From positions 1-64,000 of the forward strand of contig NZ_RPDJ01000015.1 of assembly GCF_004023625.1 (NCBI RefSeq): a stretch of DNA of 64,000 bases, given 5' to 3'. The notes under the pieces were generated by a model. It made no database searches, had not been told where the DNA came from, and saw nothing but the letters and a program-made list of their open reading frames with translations. Both the position numbers and the translations under genes were made by a program. Source of the stretch: Streptomyces cavernae. Its GTDB lineage: Bacteria; Actinomycetota; Actinomycetes; Streptomycetales; Streptomycetaceae. Positions within the stretch are counted from its first letter, which is position 1. The number at the start of each line of letters is the position of its first letter. Positions 50,463-59,566 of this stretch are shown one piece after another.

Positions 50463-50975
50463 TTGGACCCCGTCATCTCTTCCCCACCCGAAGTAACCCC
50501 GCCGCGCTTCCGGCGTCTGATGGCGAGCTTCCCCAGTGGCGTATCGATCATCACGGCGGTGGACGACGCCCGCACTCCCCGGGGCATGACATGCTCCGCG
50601 CTGTGCAGTGTCACCGTCGCTCCACCGACTCTGCTGGTCGGAATGCGAGCCGCAAGCTCGACTCTCCGGGCCGTCATGCAGAGCGGGGTCTTCGCGGTCA
50701 ACCTGCTCCACGCCCGGGGGCGCAAGACCGCAGAGTTGTTCGCCTCGGGGACTCCCGAGCGTTTCCGTCTGACCGCCTGGCGCTTTCCTGAGGGCCATGG
50801 CGGCCCTCAGCTCACCGAGGCCGCCCACACAGTGGCTGACTGCCGAGTCACCCACACCGTGAGTGTCGGAGAGCAACGCGTTGTCTTCGGTGAGGTCTTC
50901 TGCATCACTGAGCTGGCCGAACCCGAGCCGCTGCTCTACGGTTTGCGACGGTACGGCTCCTGGCCAGGAACGTAG
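50463..50975 (+). CDS. Flavin reductase-like (FMN-binding split barrel) protein
   Basis: A 170-residue protein of the HpaC-type flavin reductase family: FRRLMASFPSGVSIITAVDDARTPRGMTCSALCSVTVAPPTLLVGMRAASSTLRAVMQSGVFAVNLLHARG, with later GEVFCITELAEPEPLLY. It supplies reduced flavin to a monooxygenase, though no partner is nearby. TTG at 50463 is given as the start by family length; GTG or ATG codons further upstream are in frame, so the N-terminus is uncertain. The 205-bp gap before it shows nothing else. Confidence 0.82.
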   Translation: MDPVISSPPEVTPPRFRRLMASFPSGVSIITAVDDARTPRGMTCSALCSVTVAPPTLLVGMRAASSTLRAVMQSGVFAVNLLHARGRKTAELFASGTPERFRLTAWRFPEGHGGPQLTEAAHTVADCRVTHTVSVGEQRVVFGEVFCITELAEPEPLLYGLRRYGSWPGT

Positions 50976-51115
50976 GACGCCTCCTGACAAAGGTGATCAT
51001 CAATAAGAAGCAAGGAGTCCGCGTCCACGGACGCCGCGAAGCCGGATGTCCCGTACCGTCCTCGTCCGCGCAGCGGATGGAGCCCGGGCGCAGGGTGCCG
51101 GTACCCGGTGCCACT

Positions 51116-51705
51116 TCACCCCAGCGCGGACTCCACCAAGGAGGCCGCGGCCCTCATGCCGGCCTCGTTCGGGTGGTACGTCGCCCGTCCGGAGGCCGGC
51201 TTGTACTTCTCCACCTACGGGTCGGCCGCGCATGCGTCGTGGCCGTGGCCGGCCGTGGCGAGGCGGACCAGGGTCGCCCCGGTGTCGTTCGCCGCGGTGA
51301 TGGTCGCCTGCGCCAGGCGTTGGGCGACGCCGCGCTCGAACGTCCGCTGATCGGCGGTGAGCGGTACACCGGTGCAACCACCGGTGTCGGGCAGGAGAGT
51401 GGAGTAGCTCACCAGGAGGACCCGCGCCTGCGGGGCCTTGGCGTGGACTGCGTTCACAACGTTGCCGATCCGTTGGCCCACCTCGTCGAGGGCGGGGTTG
51501 ACCGCGGCCCGGTCCACGGTGCCGCAGTTCGTGCCGCCGCTGTTCTGGCAGGAGTAAGTGACCATGCTGCCCGGACAGTTGACGTCGTTGCCGCCGATGG
51601 TGATCGTGACCAGGTCGGTCGCGCCGGCCACCGCGTTGATCTGCGGCGGTCGCGAAACCTGGCCGGTGGTGAGGATGTTCGCCGTCGTGGCGCCGCTGCA
51701 GGTAA
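51116..51705 (-). pseudogene. SGNH/GDSL hydrolase remnant
   Basis: The minus strand encodes CSGATTANILTTGQVSRPPQINAVAGATDLVTITIGGNDVN (block III of SGNH hydrolases) through GTVDRAAVNPALDEVG and LVSYSTLLPD to ATAGHGHDACAADP. It then has an in-frame TAG at 51215-51217 before YKPASGRATYHPNEAGMRAAA, which contains the catalytic His. The N-terminal block with the catalytic Ser is missing. Truncation plus a stop make this a dead secreted-esterase gene. Confidence 0.88.
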
Positions 51706-52182
51706 TTCGGCTTCGGTGCCGTCGGTGGCCGCCACGACATCATGCGGCTGCTCAACCGCACGATCAAGCCGCACTTCGACCACTCGGGAACCTTCAACGA
51801 CAACCGCTTCTCGTTGGCCGCGGCGTCGGCGATGCTCAGCCGGGTACTCACCGCGGAATGCCTCGACGAGCTGCTGCAGTGAGGCGAGCGGCTTCGTAAG
51901 CAGGCCGATGAACTGCTGCGTGGCCAGGGCTTCCAGGCCACCGGATGGGGCTCGCTCATCAGCATCCACCCCGTCGACCGCGAAGTCCGCTGCGCCGCCG
52001 ACCTCGCGGGAGCCAACCGGCGCCGGGTCCAGTTCCTGTTCCACGAACTACTCGAGCGCGGTGTGTACATCGGGAGGTCAGGGTTCGTGACCCTGTCACT
52101 GGCCCAGGACGAGCAGACCGACGAGACCTTCTTGAACGCCCTTGAGGGCGGCCTGCAGGCGGCAGCCGCAAACGAGGTCTGA
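51706..52182 (+). pseudogene. Class III aminotransferase (HemL-like) C-terminal remnant
   Basis: The plus strand reads FGFGAVGGRHDIMRLLN, HFDHSGTFNDNRFSLAAASAMLSRVLTAECLDELLQ, an in-frame TGA at 51880, then GERLRKQADELLRGQGFQATGWGSLISIHP and FLFHELLERGVYIGRSGFVTLSLAQDEQTDETFLNALEGGL. This is the C-terminal half of glutamate-1-semialdehyde-type aminotransferases. The pyridoxal-lysine half is missing, and the fragment starts exactly where the SGNH fragment ends, marking a recombination junction. Confidence 0.85.
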
Positions 52183-52225
52183 CGACCGCGACCGCCACGG
52201 CCCACGACAACAACGGATGGAACTC

Positions 52226-53194
52226 ATGACGACTGTCGACATGCTCGACTCGATCACCTTCGAAGCCGGATTTCCGGCGATGGCCCGCCGGCAAGGGGAA
52301 GCGCCCGGCACGGTGGATCTGCCGGCGAACCTGACGCCGGAGCAGCGGACGGCCACCCGCGAACTGCTCGACACGACCGGGTCGGTGCTCTTCCGCGGCT
52401 TCGGCGTGCGTACGGTCGACGACTTCGAGCGCGTTGCCCAGGGCCTGCTCGGCGAGCTCGCCCCCTACCGAGGCGGCGACTCGCCCCGGCAGGCGGGGAA
52501 GGGCTTCGTCTTCAACGCCGCGGGACCCAGCCCGTCCCGACTGCTCCGCGCGCACAACGAACTCTCCTACGCGCCCTGGCACCCCACGACGCTCTGCTTC
52601 GCCTGCGGCCGCCCGGCGGACGAAGGCGGCGCGACCACCATCATCGACGGGCACCGGGTGTACCAGTCGTTGCCCGCCGAGATCCGCGATGCGTTCCGGA
52701 CCAAGGGCGTGACCTACATCCAGCACCTGCCGGACAACAGCGGTGACCCAAGCGGAATCAAGTCCTGGCCCGAGACCTTCGAGACCGACTCCCGCGAAAA
52801 GGTCATGGAGTGGTGCCAGAGCAGTTACACCTCGGCCGAATGGACGGACCTCGGCCTGCTCACCACGAACCGCACGCCGGGCACGCTGGCGGTGGGTTCG
52901 GACCACCGGGAGGCATGGTTCAATCAGGCGCACATCTGGCGCAAGGACGAAAGCGTCACCCCGGACGTGACCACCATGGACCGCCGGCGGACCCGGTTCG
53001 GCTACGGCGCCTTCTTCGGCGACGGCACGGAGATTCCCGCCGACTGCATCGACGTGGTCGGCCAGACACTGATCGACTGCACCGTGCCGGTCAACTGGGA
53101 AGCCGGCGACGTCCTGCTGGTCGACAACCGTGCCGTGATGCACGGCCGGTTGCCCTTCTCCGGCCAGCGCGAGGTCTTCGTGGCGTTCGCCTGA
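52226..53194 (+). CDS. TauD/SyrP-like Fe(II)/2-oxoglutarate oxygenase
   Basis: A 322-residue oxygenase. The iron-binding HxE (rather than HxD) is in LLRAHNELSYAPWHPTTLCFAC (about residues 110-112) and the distal His in NRAVMHGRLPFSG, a pattern seen in SyrP-like hydroxylases of amino-acid-derived natural products. The ATG at 52226 is preceded by GGATGG; an ATG 9 bp earlier is in frame. It overlaps the MFS exporter start (TGATG), so hydroxylation and export are coupled. Substrate unknown. Confidence 0.9.
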   Translation: MTTVDMLDSITFEAGFPAMARRQGEAPGTVDLPANLTPEQRTATRELLDTTGSVLFRGFGVRTVDDFERVAQGLLGELAPYRGGDSPRQAGKGFVFNAAGPSPSRLLRAHNELSYAPWHPTTLCFACGRPADEGGATTIIDGHRVYQSLPAEIRDAFRTKGVTYIQHLPDNSGDPSGIKSWPETFETDSREKVMEWCQSSYTSAEWTDLGLLTTNRTPGTLAVGSDHREAWFNQAHIWRKDESVTPDVTTMDRRRTRFGYGAFFGDGTEIPADCIDVVGQTLIDCTVPVNWEAGDVLLVDNRAVMHGRLPFSGQREVFVAFA

Positions 53195-54519
53195 TGAGCC
53201 CAACGAAACACCACAGCATGCTCTCCGGGAACGGTTGTCACCGTCGCCCCCGTCAGGATCCGGCCCTCCACGGTCGTCACCGTCGCCCCCGTCAGGATCC
53301 GACCCTCCTCGGGTTCCGCCACTTGTGGGTGGCGCAATCCGCGAGCCAGTTCGGCACCTACGTCAGCCGCGTCGTCCTGCCCCTGGTAGCGGCGACGACG
53401 CTGACGGCAACGCCGTTCGAACTGGGAGCCCTGTACGCCATCCAGAACGTGGCCTTTCTGGTCATCGGCCTCCCAGCCGGGGTATGGGTGGACCGGATGC
53501 GGCCGCGCACGGTGATGGTCACCGCCGACATCGTGCGCGCCGCACTGCTCGCGAGCATCCCGCTGGCATGGTGGGCGGGAGCACTGACCATGACCCACCT
53601 GCTGGCCGTCGGTCTCCTGCTCGGCTTCGCCTCGGTGATGTTCGACGTCGCCTACCTCTCCTTCCTGCCGGCTCTTGTGAGACCAGAAGACCTCATGGCG
53701 GGCAACTCGAGGCTGGAAACCAGCCGCTCGGTGTCCCAGGTGGCGGGACGGGCCGCCGGAGGCGGTCTGGCCGGGCTGCTGTCCGCCGTGAACGCGGTCG
53801 GGATTCAGGTGCTCTGCTACATCATCTCCGCAGTGAGCCTGAGCCGGATCCGTCAGGACGTGGACCCGGTACGACACGAACGCCGACCCATGCTGCCGGA
53901 GATCGCGGCGGGGCTGCGCTATGTGTTCACTGATCCGTTGATGCGGGCGATGACGTGCTGCTCGGCGACCTTCAGCCTCTGCTACGCCATCGCGTCCCCG
54001 CTGCTCGTGGTGATGCTGGTGGACGAGCTGAAGCAGCCGGAGTGGGCCGTCGGGGCGCTGATGGCGACCGGCGGAATCGGCGCTCTCGCCGGAGCGATGA
54101 CCTCCCGGGTCGTCGCCCAACGGCTGGGCACGGCCCGGGTGATCTGGCTCGCCCTGGTGACTTGCATGCCGTTCGGCTTGCTGATGCCGCTCAGCTCCTC
54201 TGGGTGGGGTGTGCTGCTGTTCGCCATCCCGTGGTGCGTTCTGAACTACGGGCTGATCCTCTACAACGTGGCGCAGATCAGCTTCCGGCAGCAAGGGTGC
54301 CCGCCGGAGATGATGGCCCGGATGAACGCCACCGTGCGGTTCCTCATCTGGGGCGTACTCCCGCTCGGCGGAATAGCCGGCGGCACCCTGGGCGACTGGG
54401 CGGGCGTCCGCACGGGGCTGGCCGTCGCCGCCGCCGGGATGCTGCTCTCGGCCCTGTGGGTCCTGGCCTCGCCCCTGCGCACCATGCGGGAACTCCCGGC
54501 CGTCCCCGCGACCACGTGA
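53194..54519 (+). CDS. Major facilitator superfamily exporter
   Basis: A 441-residue transporter of the 12-helix drug-efflux type (MFS_3/enterobactin-exporter-like). After a repeat-encoded N-terminal tail come LWVAQSASQFGTYVSRVVLPLVA, LPAGVWVDRMRPRTVMV (the GxxxDRxxRR loop 2-3 signature) and later helices to AAAGMLLSALWVLASPL. It is coupled to the TauD-like gene. The true start may be downstream of the repeated region, because the first 40 residues are low complexity. Confidence 0.92.
   Translation: MSPTKHHSMLSGNGCHRRPRQDPALHGRHRRPRQDPTLLGFRHLWVAQSASQFGTYVSRVVLPLVAATTLTATPFELGALYAIQNVAFLVIGLPAGVWVDRMRPRTVMVTADIVRAALLASIPLAWWAGALTMTHLLAVGLLLGFASVMFDVAYLSFLPALVRPEDLMAGNSRLETSRSVSQVAGRAAGGGLAGLLSAVNAVGIQVLCYIISAVSLSRIRQDVDPVRHERRPMLPEIAAGLRYVFTDPLMRAMTCCSATFSLCYAIASPLLVVMLVDELKQPEWAVGALMATGGIGALAGAMTSRVVAQRLGTARVIWLALVTCMPFGLLMPLSSSGWGVLLFAIPWCVLNYGLILYNVAQISFRQQGCPPEMMARMNATVRFLIWGVLPLGGIAGGTLGDWAGVRTGLAVAAAGMLLSALWVLASPLRTMRELPAVPATT
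53231..53308. repeat. 39-bp direct repeat at the MFS gene 5' end
   Basis: ACGGT(T/C)GTCACCGTCGCCCC followed by CGTCAGGATCCG(G/A)CCCTCC occurs at 53231 and again at 53270. It encodes HRRPRQDPALHG/RHRRPRQDPTLLG in the transporter's N-terminal tail. Probably a recent duplication. Confidence 0.8.
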
Positions 54520-54574
54520 TCCGCACCTCCGCACACCGCCGCCTCCCTCCGGGGCAGGCAGAGAGGTCAGGGCA

Positions 54575-54793
54575 GTGGACCTGATGAACCCACCCCACAC
54601 GGGGACGGATCTTTGGGAGTTCTCTTCCGTCCGCATGGCGGCGAGGGGCACCTGGACCAAGGACGCGGCCGGACGCGTCGTGATCTCCGCCTACGACGTC
54701 CTCGGCCGGGCTGCCGGCACCTGGAGCGCTCCGCCCTCGGCCGACCTGACCTCCACCACTGCCGATTCCTCTTCCGGTGTCCTTGCCTCATGA
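54575..54793 (+). CDS. Possible small hypothetical protein (72 aa)
   Basis: GTG start with GAGAGGTCAGGG upstream. The product begins MDLMNPPHTGTDLWEFSSVR and contains TWTKDAAGRVVISAYDVLGRAAGTW. Composition is plausible for a protein, but I see no domain, and the frame could be accidental. It may be the C-terminal-less remainder of a larger gene. Confidence 0.3.
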   Translation: MDLMNPPHTGTDLWEFSSVRMAARGTWTKDAAGRVVISAYDVLGRAAGTWSAPPSADLTSTTADSSSGVLAS

Positions 54794-55131
54794 CGCATGT
54801 CAACATCCCCGGTAGTACGCCGACATGGGCCGCATGGGCCGCGGACGGGCCCTTGTGGCCCATGCCGCGGCCCATGCGGTGGTACGAGGGTGGATGCAAG
54901 CCCGGAGGCGAGCGTGCGGGGGCGGATCCTCCCTCACAGGGACCGTCGCCCGGCTCCTTGGTCGGAATCAGGGGGGAAGGGGAGCTCGCCTCTCGGGCGG
55001 AGTACCGACCTGGGGATCGGTGCCGGCCGCTTCGGCGGTCTCCCGGGCGGGGCGGGGAATCGGGCGCCCCCGCCGGTGTCCACCGGGCCGTGACGCGGCC
55101 CGACGATGTCGGAGCGTCCGAGCGTCCAATA
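54794..55131. other. Intergenic region with large inverted repeat, no supported gene
   Basis: 338 bp of GC-rich sequence. Several open frames exist on both strands but none has a ribosome site or a recognisable product. The only notable structure is the 15-bp inverted repeat at 54830-54879. Confidence 0.5.
54830..54879. promoter_or_regulatory. 15-bp perfect inverted repeat containing GGGCC elements
   Basis: CCGCATGGGCCGCGG (54830-54844) and CCGCGGCCCATGCGG (54865-54879) are perfect reverse complements around a 20-bp centre that itself holds GGGCCCTTGTGGCCC. The GGGCC half-sites resemble those of the stress-gene operators. It could equally be a terminator-like hairpin. No gene start lies close by. 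Confidence 0.5.
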
Positions 55132-56133
55132 TCAGCGGTTCACCATCAGGGGCACCGTGTCCATGGTCACCGGCCTGCCGTCCTTCGGCGAAATGAAGTA
55201 CGCGGTCAGCATGCCCGGTCCGGTGCGGGTGGCCTTGTAGGGGAAGACCACGTCGAAGGTCCCCCGGGTACCACTGCCGGATGTGGCCATGACCAGGACG
55301 TCCGCGGCGGTACGGCCCCTGATGTCCGTGATCTTCAGACGGAACTCCGCCTCGAACGTGTTGGCGCTGCCCCACACGCGCACGGGATTGCGCACGGTCT
55401 CCCCGATGAGGGGGGAGTCCACCAGGACGCCCGGTGCCAGGTCCTCGAAGTCGTCACGCCCCACGGGCCCGTCGAGGACGACGCCCTCGCCGCCGAAGTA
55501 CTTCACCGGTTTGCCGTCGAGCTCGAACCGGACGGCCTGGATGCCCGGGAACCGGGTCACGGTGAACACGACCTGCGCGAGGCGTGCCCGCATGGAGAGG
55601 CTGCCGCCCCCGTCGTCGTAGCGGCCGTCGAGGTCCACGGTCGCGACACGGTCATGGACAGCGATCGAGTGCAGCCTGGTGCCGGACGGGATGGCGGTGG
55701 TGCGGCGGTGCCCGCGCTCGTAGCGATCCGGTCCGGCGAGCAGGGCGCGGACGGCTCCGGTGGCCGTCGCCGGCGCGGTCACCGTGCGCGGGGCGGGGGA
55801 GATGTGCTCGCCGTGCAGGAAGTACACGGCCGTGCGGATCGTCTTCCGCGTCCCTGGCGTCGTCGAACCGCCGGTCGAGGAGTCAGGAGCCGACGGTCGC
55901 GGGGCGGAGGAAGCAGGCGGCGCGGGCGTTCCCGAGGCGCCGCCCGTTGTCGCCGATGTGCCGGGTGACGTCACCGCTCCGCTCGGGGAGCGCGAGGTTG
56001 TGCCGGTGCCGTCCGGCGCACCCGGACCGCTGCTCGTACCGCACGCCGTGGCCGTGAGCAGAAGGAGCGTCAGCGCCCCGGTGAGTGCCCCGTGAGGACG
56101 ACGGGTGCGCCGGTCCGGGGCTCGGGTCTTCAT
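55132..56133 (-). CDS. Lipoprotein with GerMN and Gmad2 domains
   Basis: A 333-residue secreted lipoprotein. The signal LTGALTLLLLTATAC ends in a lipobox-like TAC (Cys about residue 31), followed by a Ser/Thr/Pro/Gly-rich linker to residue 95. The GerMN (sporulation/germination) domain follows (TAVYFLHGEHISPAPRTV, IPSGTRLHSIAVHDRVATVDLDGRYDDGGG), then a C-terminal Gmad2 immunoglobulin-like domain (VLVDSPLIGETVRNPVRVWGSANTFEAEFRLKI). The ATG at 56133 has GGAGGT upstream. Cell-envelope role is inferred. Confidence 0.88.
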   Translation of the reverse strand: MKTRAPDRRTRRPHGALTGALTLLLLTATACGTSSGPGAPDGTGTTSRSPSGAVTSPGTSATTGGASGTPAPPASSAPRPSAPDSSTGGSTTPGTRKTIRTAVYFLHGEHISPAPRTVTAPATATGAVRALLAGPDRYERGHRRTTAIPSGTRLHSIAVHDRVATVDLDGRYDDGGGSLSMRARLAQVVFTVTRFPGIQAVRFELDGKPVKYFGGEGVVLDGPVGRDDFEDLAPGVLVDSPLIGETVRNPVRVWGSANTFEAEFRLKITDIRGRTAADVLVMATSGSGTRGTFDVVFPYKATRTGPGMLTAYFISPKDGRPVTMDTVPLMVNR

Positions 56134-56161
56134 GGTGACCTCCAAAAGAGTCGAGGCTCCG

Positions 56162-57337
56162 TCAGATGCCGGGGTTCCTCGCCAGCCGACGGCGCAGCGC
56201 GACGGACGCGAGGGTGAGCAGGGCGACCGCGAAGAGCGCCAGGACACCCACCTCGCGCGCGATCGCGGTCAGGTCTCCGTCCCGGGAGAGCAGCGTCGTC
56301 CACGCGTCGACCGCCCAGGCCTGGGGGACCGCGTGCCCCGCGGTGCGCAGCCAGTCGGGCACGAGTGCCAGTGGCCACATGCAGCCGCCCAGCATGCCGA
56401 GCCCGATGCCGAGCGCCGGACCGACGGCGTTCACCTGCTCCGGCGTGCGGAACAGGGCTCCGGCCAGCACCCCGGCACCCGTTCCCACCAGCGCCCACAC
56501 TATGACGAGGACCCCGGCGGCGAGCGGGTCGCCCCATGCCACGTCGAACGCGAGCGAGCCGACACCCACGATCAGCAGCGACTGCATCAGGGCGAGCAGC
56601 AGGTAGGCGACAGTCTCGCCGAGGACCAGGGTGCGGGCGGAGACCGGTGCCGCGAGGGCACGGGCGTACACCCCCGTCCTGCGTGTCTGCACGATGGCCG
56701 CACCGCCGGCGAGGGTGTTGATGAACACGAACAGCACCAGCATGGTGGGGGTGCTGTAGCTGTAACCCAGCGGCAGGAAGTCGCTGGTCCCGTTGACGGT
56801 GACCGAGCGCACGGCGATCGGGGACGCGGCCCGTTCCGCGCCGCGGGCGAGACCGAGGCTCTCGTCGAAGCCGGTTCCGGTCTCGTCGGCGGCGAAACGG
56901 GCGGCCTGCAGTCGTGCCGCGTGGTCGGCGACGACGGCCGACACGGAGGACACCGCCGCGTGCCCGGCGCTGCCGGAGGGCTCCACCAGCACCCGCACCG
57001 TGACCGAACGCCCATCCCGCACCGCCTCGTCCAGACCGGACGGCACCACGACCACCGCGTCCAGCTCGGCCCGGCGCAGCGCCGTGCGGGCGTCCGCCGC
57101 GGAGTCGTAGACACGGCTGCGCAGACCCGGCGCGTCGGCCAGATCGGACACCAACTCTCTTGCGACAGGGCCTGTTTGCGATGAGGTGACGACGCCGGTC
57201 CGGAACTGGTCGAAGCCGCTGACCGTCACCCCGATGACGACGATGATCGCGACGGGGAGCAGCACCATGAAGAACAGCGCCGTACGGTCGCGCACCGCAC
57301 GTGCGATGGTGGCCCAGGTGACGGCGAGCGCGGTCAT
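56162..57337 (-). CDS. ABC-2 type permease (YhgE/DrrB-like)
   Basis: A 391-residue membrane protein with one N-terminal helix (ALFFMVLLPVAIIVVIGVTV), a large extracytoplasmic domain of about 160 residues and five helices in the C-terminal half (MLVLFVFINTLAGGAAIV, VAYLLLALMQSLLIVGVGSLAF, GVLVIVWALVGTGAGVLAGALF, ALGIGLGMLGGCMWPLALVPDWL and a last one). It overlaps its partner permease by 4 bp (ATGA) and is the last gene of a three-gene exporter operon. Confidence 0.9.
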   Translation of the reverse strand: MTALAVTWATIARAVRDRTALFFMVLLPVAIIVVIGVTVSGFDQFRTGVVTSSQTGPVARELVSDLADAPGLRSRVYDSAADARTALRRAELDAVVVVPSGLDEAVRDGRSVTVRVLVEPSGSAGHAAVSSVSAVVADHAARLQAARFAADETGTGFDESLGLARGAERAASPIAVRSVTVNGTSDFLPLGYSYSTPTMLVLFVFINTLAGGAAIVQTRRTGVYARALAAPVSARTLVLGETVAYLLLALMQSLLIVGVGSLAFDVAWGDPLAAGVLVIVWALVGTGAGVLAGALFRTPEQVNAVGPALGIGLGMLGGCMWPLALVPDWLRTAGHAVPQAWAVDAWTTLLSRDGDLTAIAREVGVLALFAVALLTLASVALRRRLARNPGI

Positions 57338-58500
57338 GGCGTCCTCCTCAGCCGCAGGATCAGGGCGGTCAGCGCCGCCACGGCCGCCGAGAAGGCGGCG
57401 ATGCCGAGCAGCGGCGCACCGACCGCGGCCCAGCCGCGCACCCCTGTCCCCAGATCGGTGAATCCGCGCAGCGCCCAGCCGTTGGGGGTGAACAGCGTCA
57501 GGCTGCGCATCAGCGGGGTGCCCGCGGCGAACACGAAGTTGCCGCCGAGCAGGGCGAGCGCGAACACGACCACCGACGCGATCCCCTCGGCCTGCCGTTC
57601 GGTCCGGGCCAGTGCGATGACCAGGGCGGTCAGACACACCACCGCGACCGCCATGCCCGTGCTGAGGGCGGCGACCCCGGCCGGGTCCGCCCAGCGGGCA
57701 CCGAAGGCCAGCCACGACACGAGCGTGACGGTGGCGAGTCCGGCGAGGCTGTAGACGAAGGTGGACAGCGACTTGCCCAGCAGCAGCGCGCCCCGGCCGA
57801 CGGGTGCCGCCGCTATCCGGTCGAGCGTGCCCTGTTGCTGCTCGATGAAGTAGCCGCGCGCCCCGAAACCGACCGTGAACAGGACGAAGAACATGCCCAT
57901 GCTCGGCCCGAAGTAGCTGATGACCTTCAACGGGTCGTCCGCGAGGCCCTGCGGCCGGACCTGTTCCGGCAGCCGCAACACAGCGGCTTTCGCGGCCAGT
58001 TCGGGTATGTCGGACCGGGCGGCTCCCGCCGTGACGGCCGTGGCGACCGACAGCCGGTCGGCGTTGACCTGGGCGACGTACGACTCGGTGACCGCACGGG
58101 CCAGCTGGGCCTGCAGACCGTAGTCGACGCTGTCCAGGACCGTGACGGGGCGTGCGCCGCCGCCGCGCAGCGCGGCCGTGAACCCCTCAGGGACGACGAT
58201 CGCGGCATGCACCCGCCCGGCGTCCACCGCGCGCCGGGCGGCGGCCTCGTCACCGTAGGAGCGTGTGCTGACCGTGCCCTCGAGTTGCGGGCTCTTCAAC
58301 ACCTGGGTGAGGCCCGTGGCGGCCGGCCCCCGGTCCAGGTCCACCACGCCGATGTCGGCGCGGAACTCGGAGCTGTTGCTGAACGCGAGGGCCATCAGAC
58401 CGGAGATCAGCACCGGCGCCAGGAACACGATCACCCAGGCCGACCGGTCGCGCATCCGCTGCCGCAGGTCCTTCGCCGCGATGGTGAGAACGACGCGCAT
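57334..58500 (-). CDS. ABC-2 type permease
   Basis: A 388-residue permease with the same plan as its neighbour: N-terminal helix (WVIVFLAPVLISGLMALAF), large external domain, and C-terminal helices (MGMFFVLFTVGFGARGYFIEQQQGTLDRIAAAPV, GLATVTLVSWLAFGA, GMAVAVVCLTALVIALA, VVFALALLGGNFVFAAGT). The two permeases plus the ATPase form a heterodimeric exporter. The start is ATG at 58500, 7 bp after the ATPase stop. Confidence 0.9.
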   Translation of the reverse strand: MRVVLTIAAKDLRQRMRDRSAWVIVFLAPVLISGLMALAFSNSSEFRADIGVVDLDRGPAATGLTQVLKSPQLEGTVSTRSYGDEAAARRAVDAGRVHAAIVVPEGFTAALRGGGARPVTVLDSVDYGLQAQLARAVTESYVAQVNADRLSVATAVTAGAARSDIPELAAKAAVLRLPEQVRPQGLADDPLKVISYFGPSMGMFFVLFTVGFGARGYFIEQQQGTLDRIAAAPVGRGALLLGKSLSTFVYSLAGLATVTLVSWLAFGARWADPAGVAALSTGMAVAVVCLTALVIALARTERQAEGIASVVVFALALLGGNFVFAAGTPLMRSLTLFTPNGWALRGFTDLGTGVRGWAAVGAPLLGIAAFSAAVAALTALILRLRRTP

Positions 58501-58507
58501 GGCTCGC

Positions 58508-59491
58508 TCACTCCCTCAGCGCGGTGCCGGTCAGCTGGAGGAAGACCGCCTCCAGGTCGGGCTCGTCGATCTCCACGCTCCGGATGTCGAGGCCCTGTTC
58601 GTGGGCGAGGTCGAGCAGCTCCGGCAGCAGACTGCGGGCGTCCTTGACGACCAGCTCGACCACGTCGCCGCGGTCACCGCCGCGGGCCGCGCCCTCGACC
58701 CGCGCGAGCCGCCGGCACGCCTGCGCGTACCCGGTCAGGTCCCCGCCGGCCGTGAGCCGCACCCGGTCCCGTTCGGCCACCAGCGCCACCAGCTCGCGGG
58801 GCGTGCCCTCGGCGACGAGACGGCCGCGGTCGATGATCCCGACGCGGTCGCACAGGCGCTCGGCCTCCTCCATGTAGTGCGTGGTGTAGAGGACGGCCAT
58901 GCCCTCCTCGCCGAACCGGGTGACGCTCTCCAGGATGGCGTGCCGGCTCTGCGGATCGACGCCGACCGTCGGCTCGTCCAGCACCAGCAACGTCGGCGAA
59001 TGCACCAGCCCGGCCCCTATGTTGAGACGTCTGCGCATCCCACCGGAGAGGGAGTCGACGCGGTCACCGGCCCGGCCGGCCAGATCGATCAGCTCCAGCA
59101 CCTCGTCCACCCGGCGCTCCAGTCGGCGGCGCCCCATCCGGTACAGCCGCCCGAAGAATCGGAGGTTCTCGCGGACGGTGAGGTCCGGGTAGAGCGCCAC
59201 GTCCTGCGGAACGAACCCGATGAGCCGCTTGGCGCGTCCGGCGGCCGTGCCCATGGGCCGTCCCGCCACCCGCACCGTCCCGGCGTCGGGCCGCAGCAGC
59301 CCGCAGACCATCCTGATCGTGGTGGTCTTCCCGGCACCGTTCGGCCCGAGCAGCCCGTACGTCTCGCCGGGCGCGATGGTGAGCCCCACGTCGTCGACAG
59401 CGGTGCGTTCGCCGAACCGGCGGACGAGATGGGCGCATTCGAGCACCGCCTGCCCGCCCGCACCGGGCACGGGTTCCACCGGATCGCTCAT
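58508..59491 (-). CDS. ABC transporter ATP-binding protein (DrrA-like)
   Basis: A 327-residue ATPase: Walker A LLGPNGAGKTTTIRM, Q-loop IGFVPQDVALYPDLTVREN, signature DSLSGGMRRRLNIGAGLVHSPTLLVLDEPTVGVDP including Walker B, and H-loop VLYTTHYMEEAE. A C-terminal domain of about 95 residues follows. The ATG at 59491 has GAGGTGAC upstream. An in-frame upstream extension overlaps the operator array and is rejected. The promoter region holds three 23-bp-spaced GGGCC-type sites. Confidence 0.94.
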   Translation of the reverse strand: MSDPVEPVPGAGGQAVLECAHLVRRFGERTAVDDVGLTIAPGETYGLLGPNGAGKTTTIRMVCGLLRPDAGTVRVAGRPMGTAAGRAKRLIGFVPQDVALYPDLTVRENLRFFGRLYRMGRRRLERRVDEVLELIDLAGRAGDRVDSLSGGMRRRLNIGAGLVHSPTLLVLDEPTVGVDPQSRHAILESVTRFGEEGMAVLYTTHYMEEAERLCDRVGIIDRGRLVAEGTPRELVALVAERDRVRLTAGGDLTGYAQACRRLARVEGAARGGDRGDVVELVVKDARSLLPELLDLAHEQGLDIRSVEIDEPDLEAVFLQLTGTALRE

Positions 59492-59566
59492 GACGTCACC
59501 TCGACGGATCTGGTCCCACGGCAAAGTCCCCTCGATCTCGAGCCTGGTCCGCGCCGAGCGTCCGGG

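Noticed and set aside
51706..52182. In-frame TGA in the HemL-like fragment as a selenocysteine codon
   Set aside because: The fragment lacks its N-terminal half and pyridoxal lysine. There is no sign of a selenocysteine element, so decay is simpler.
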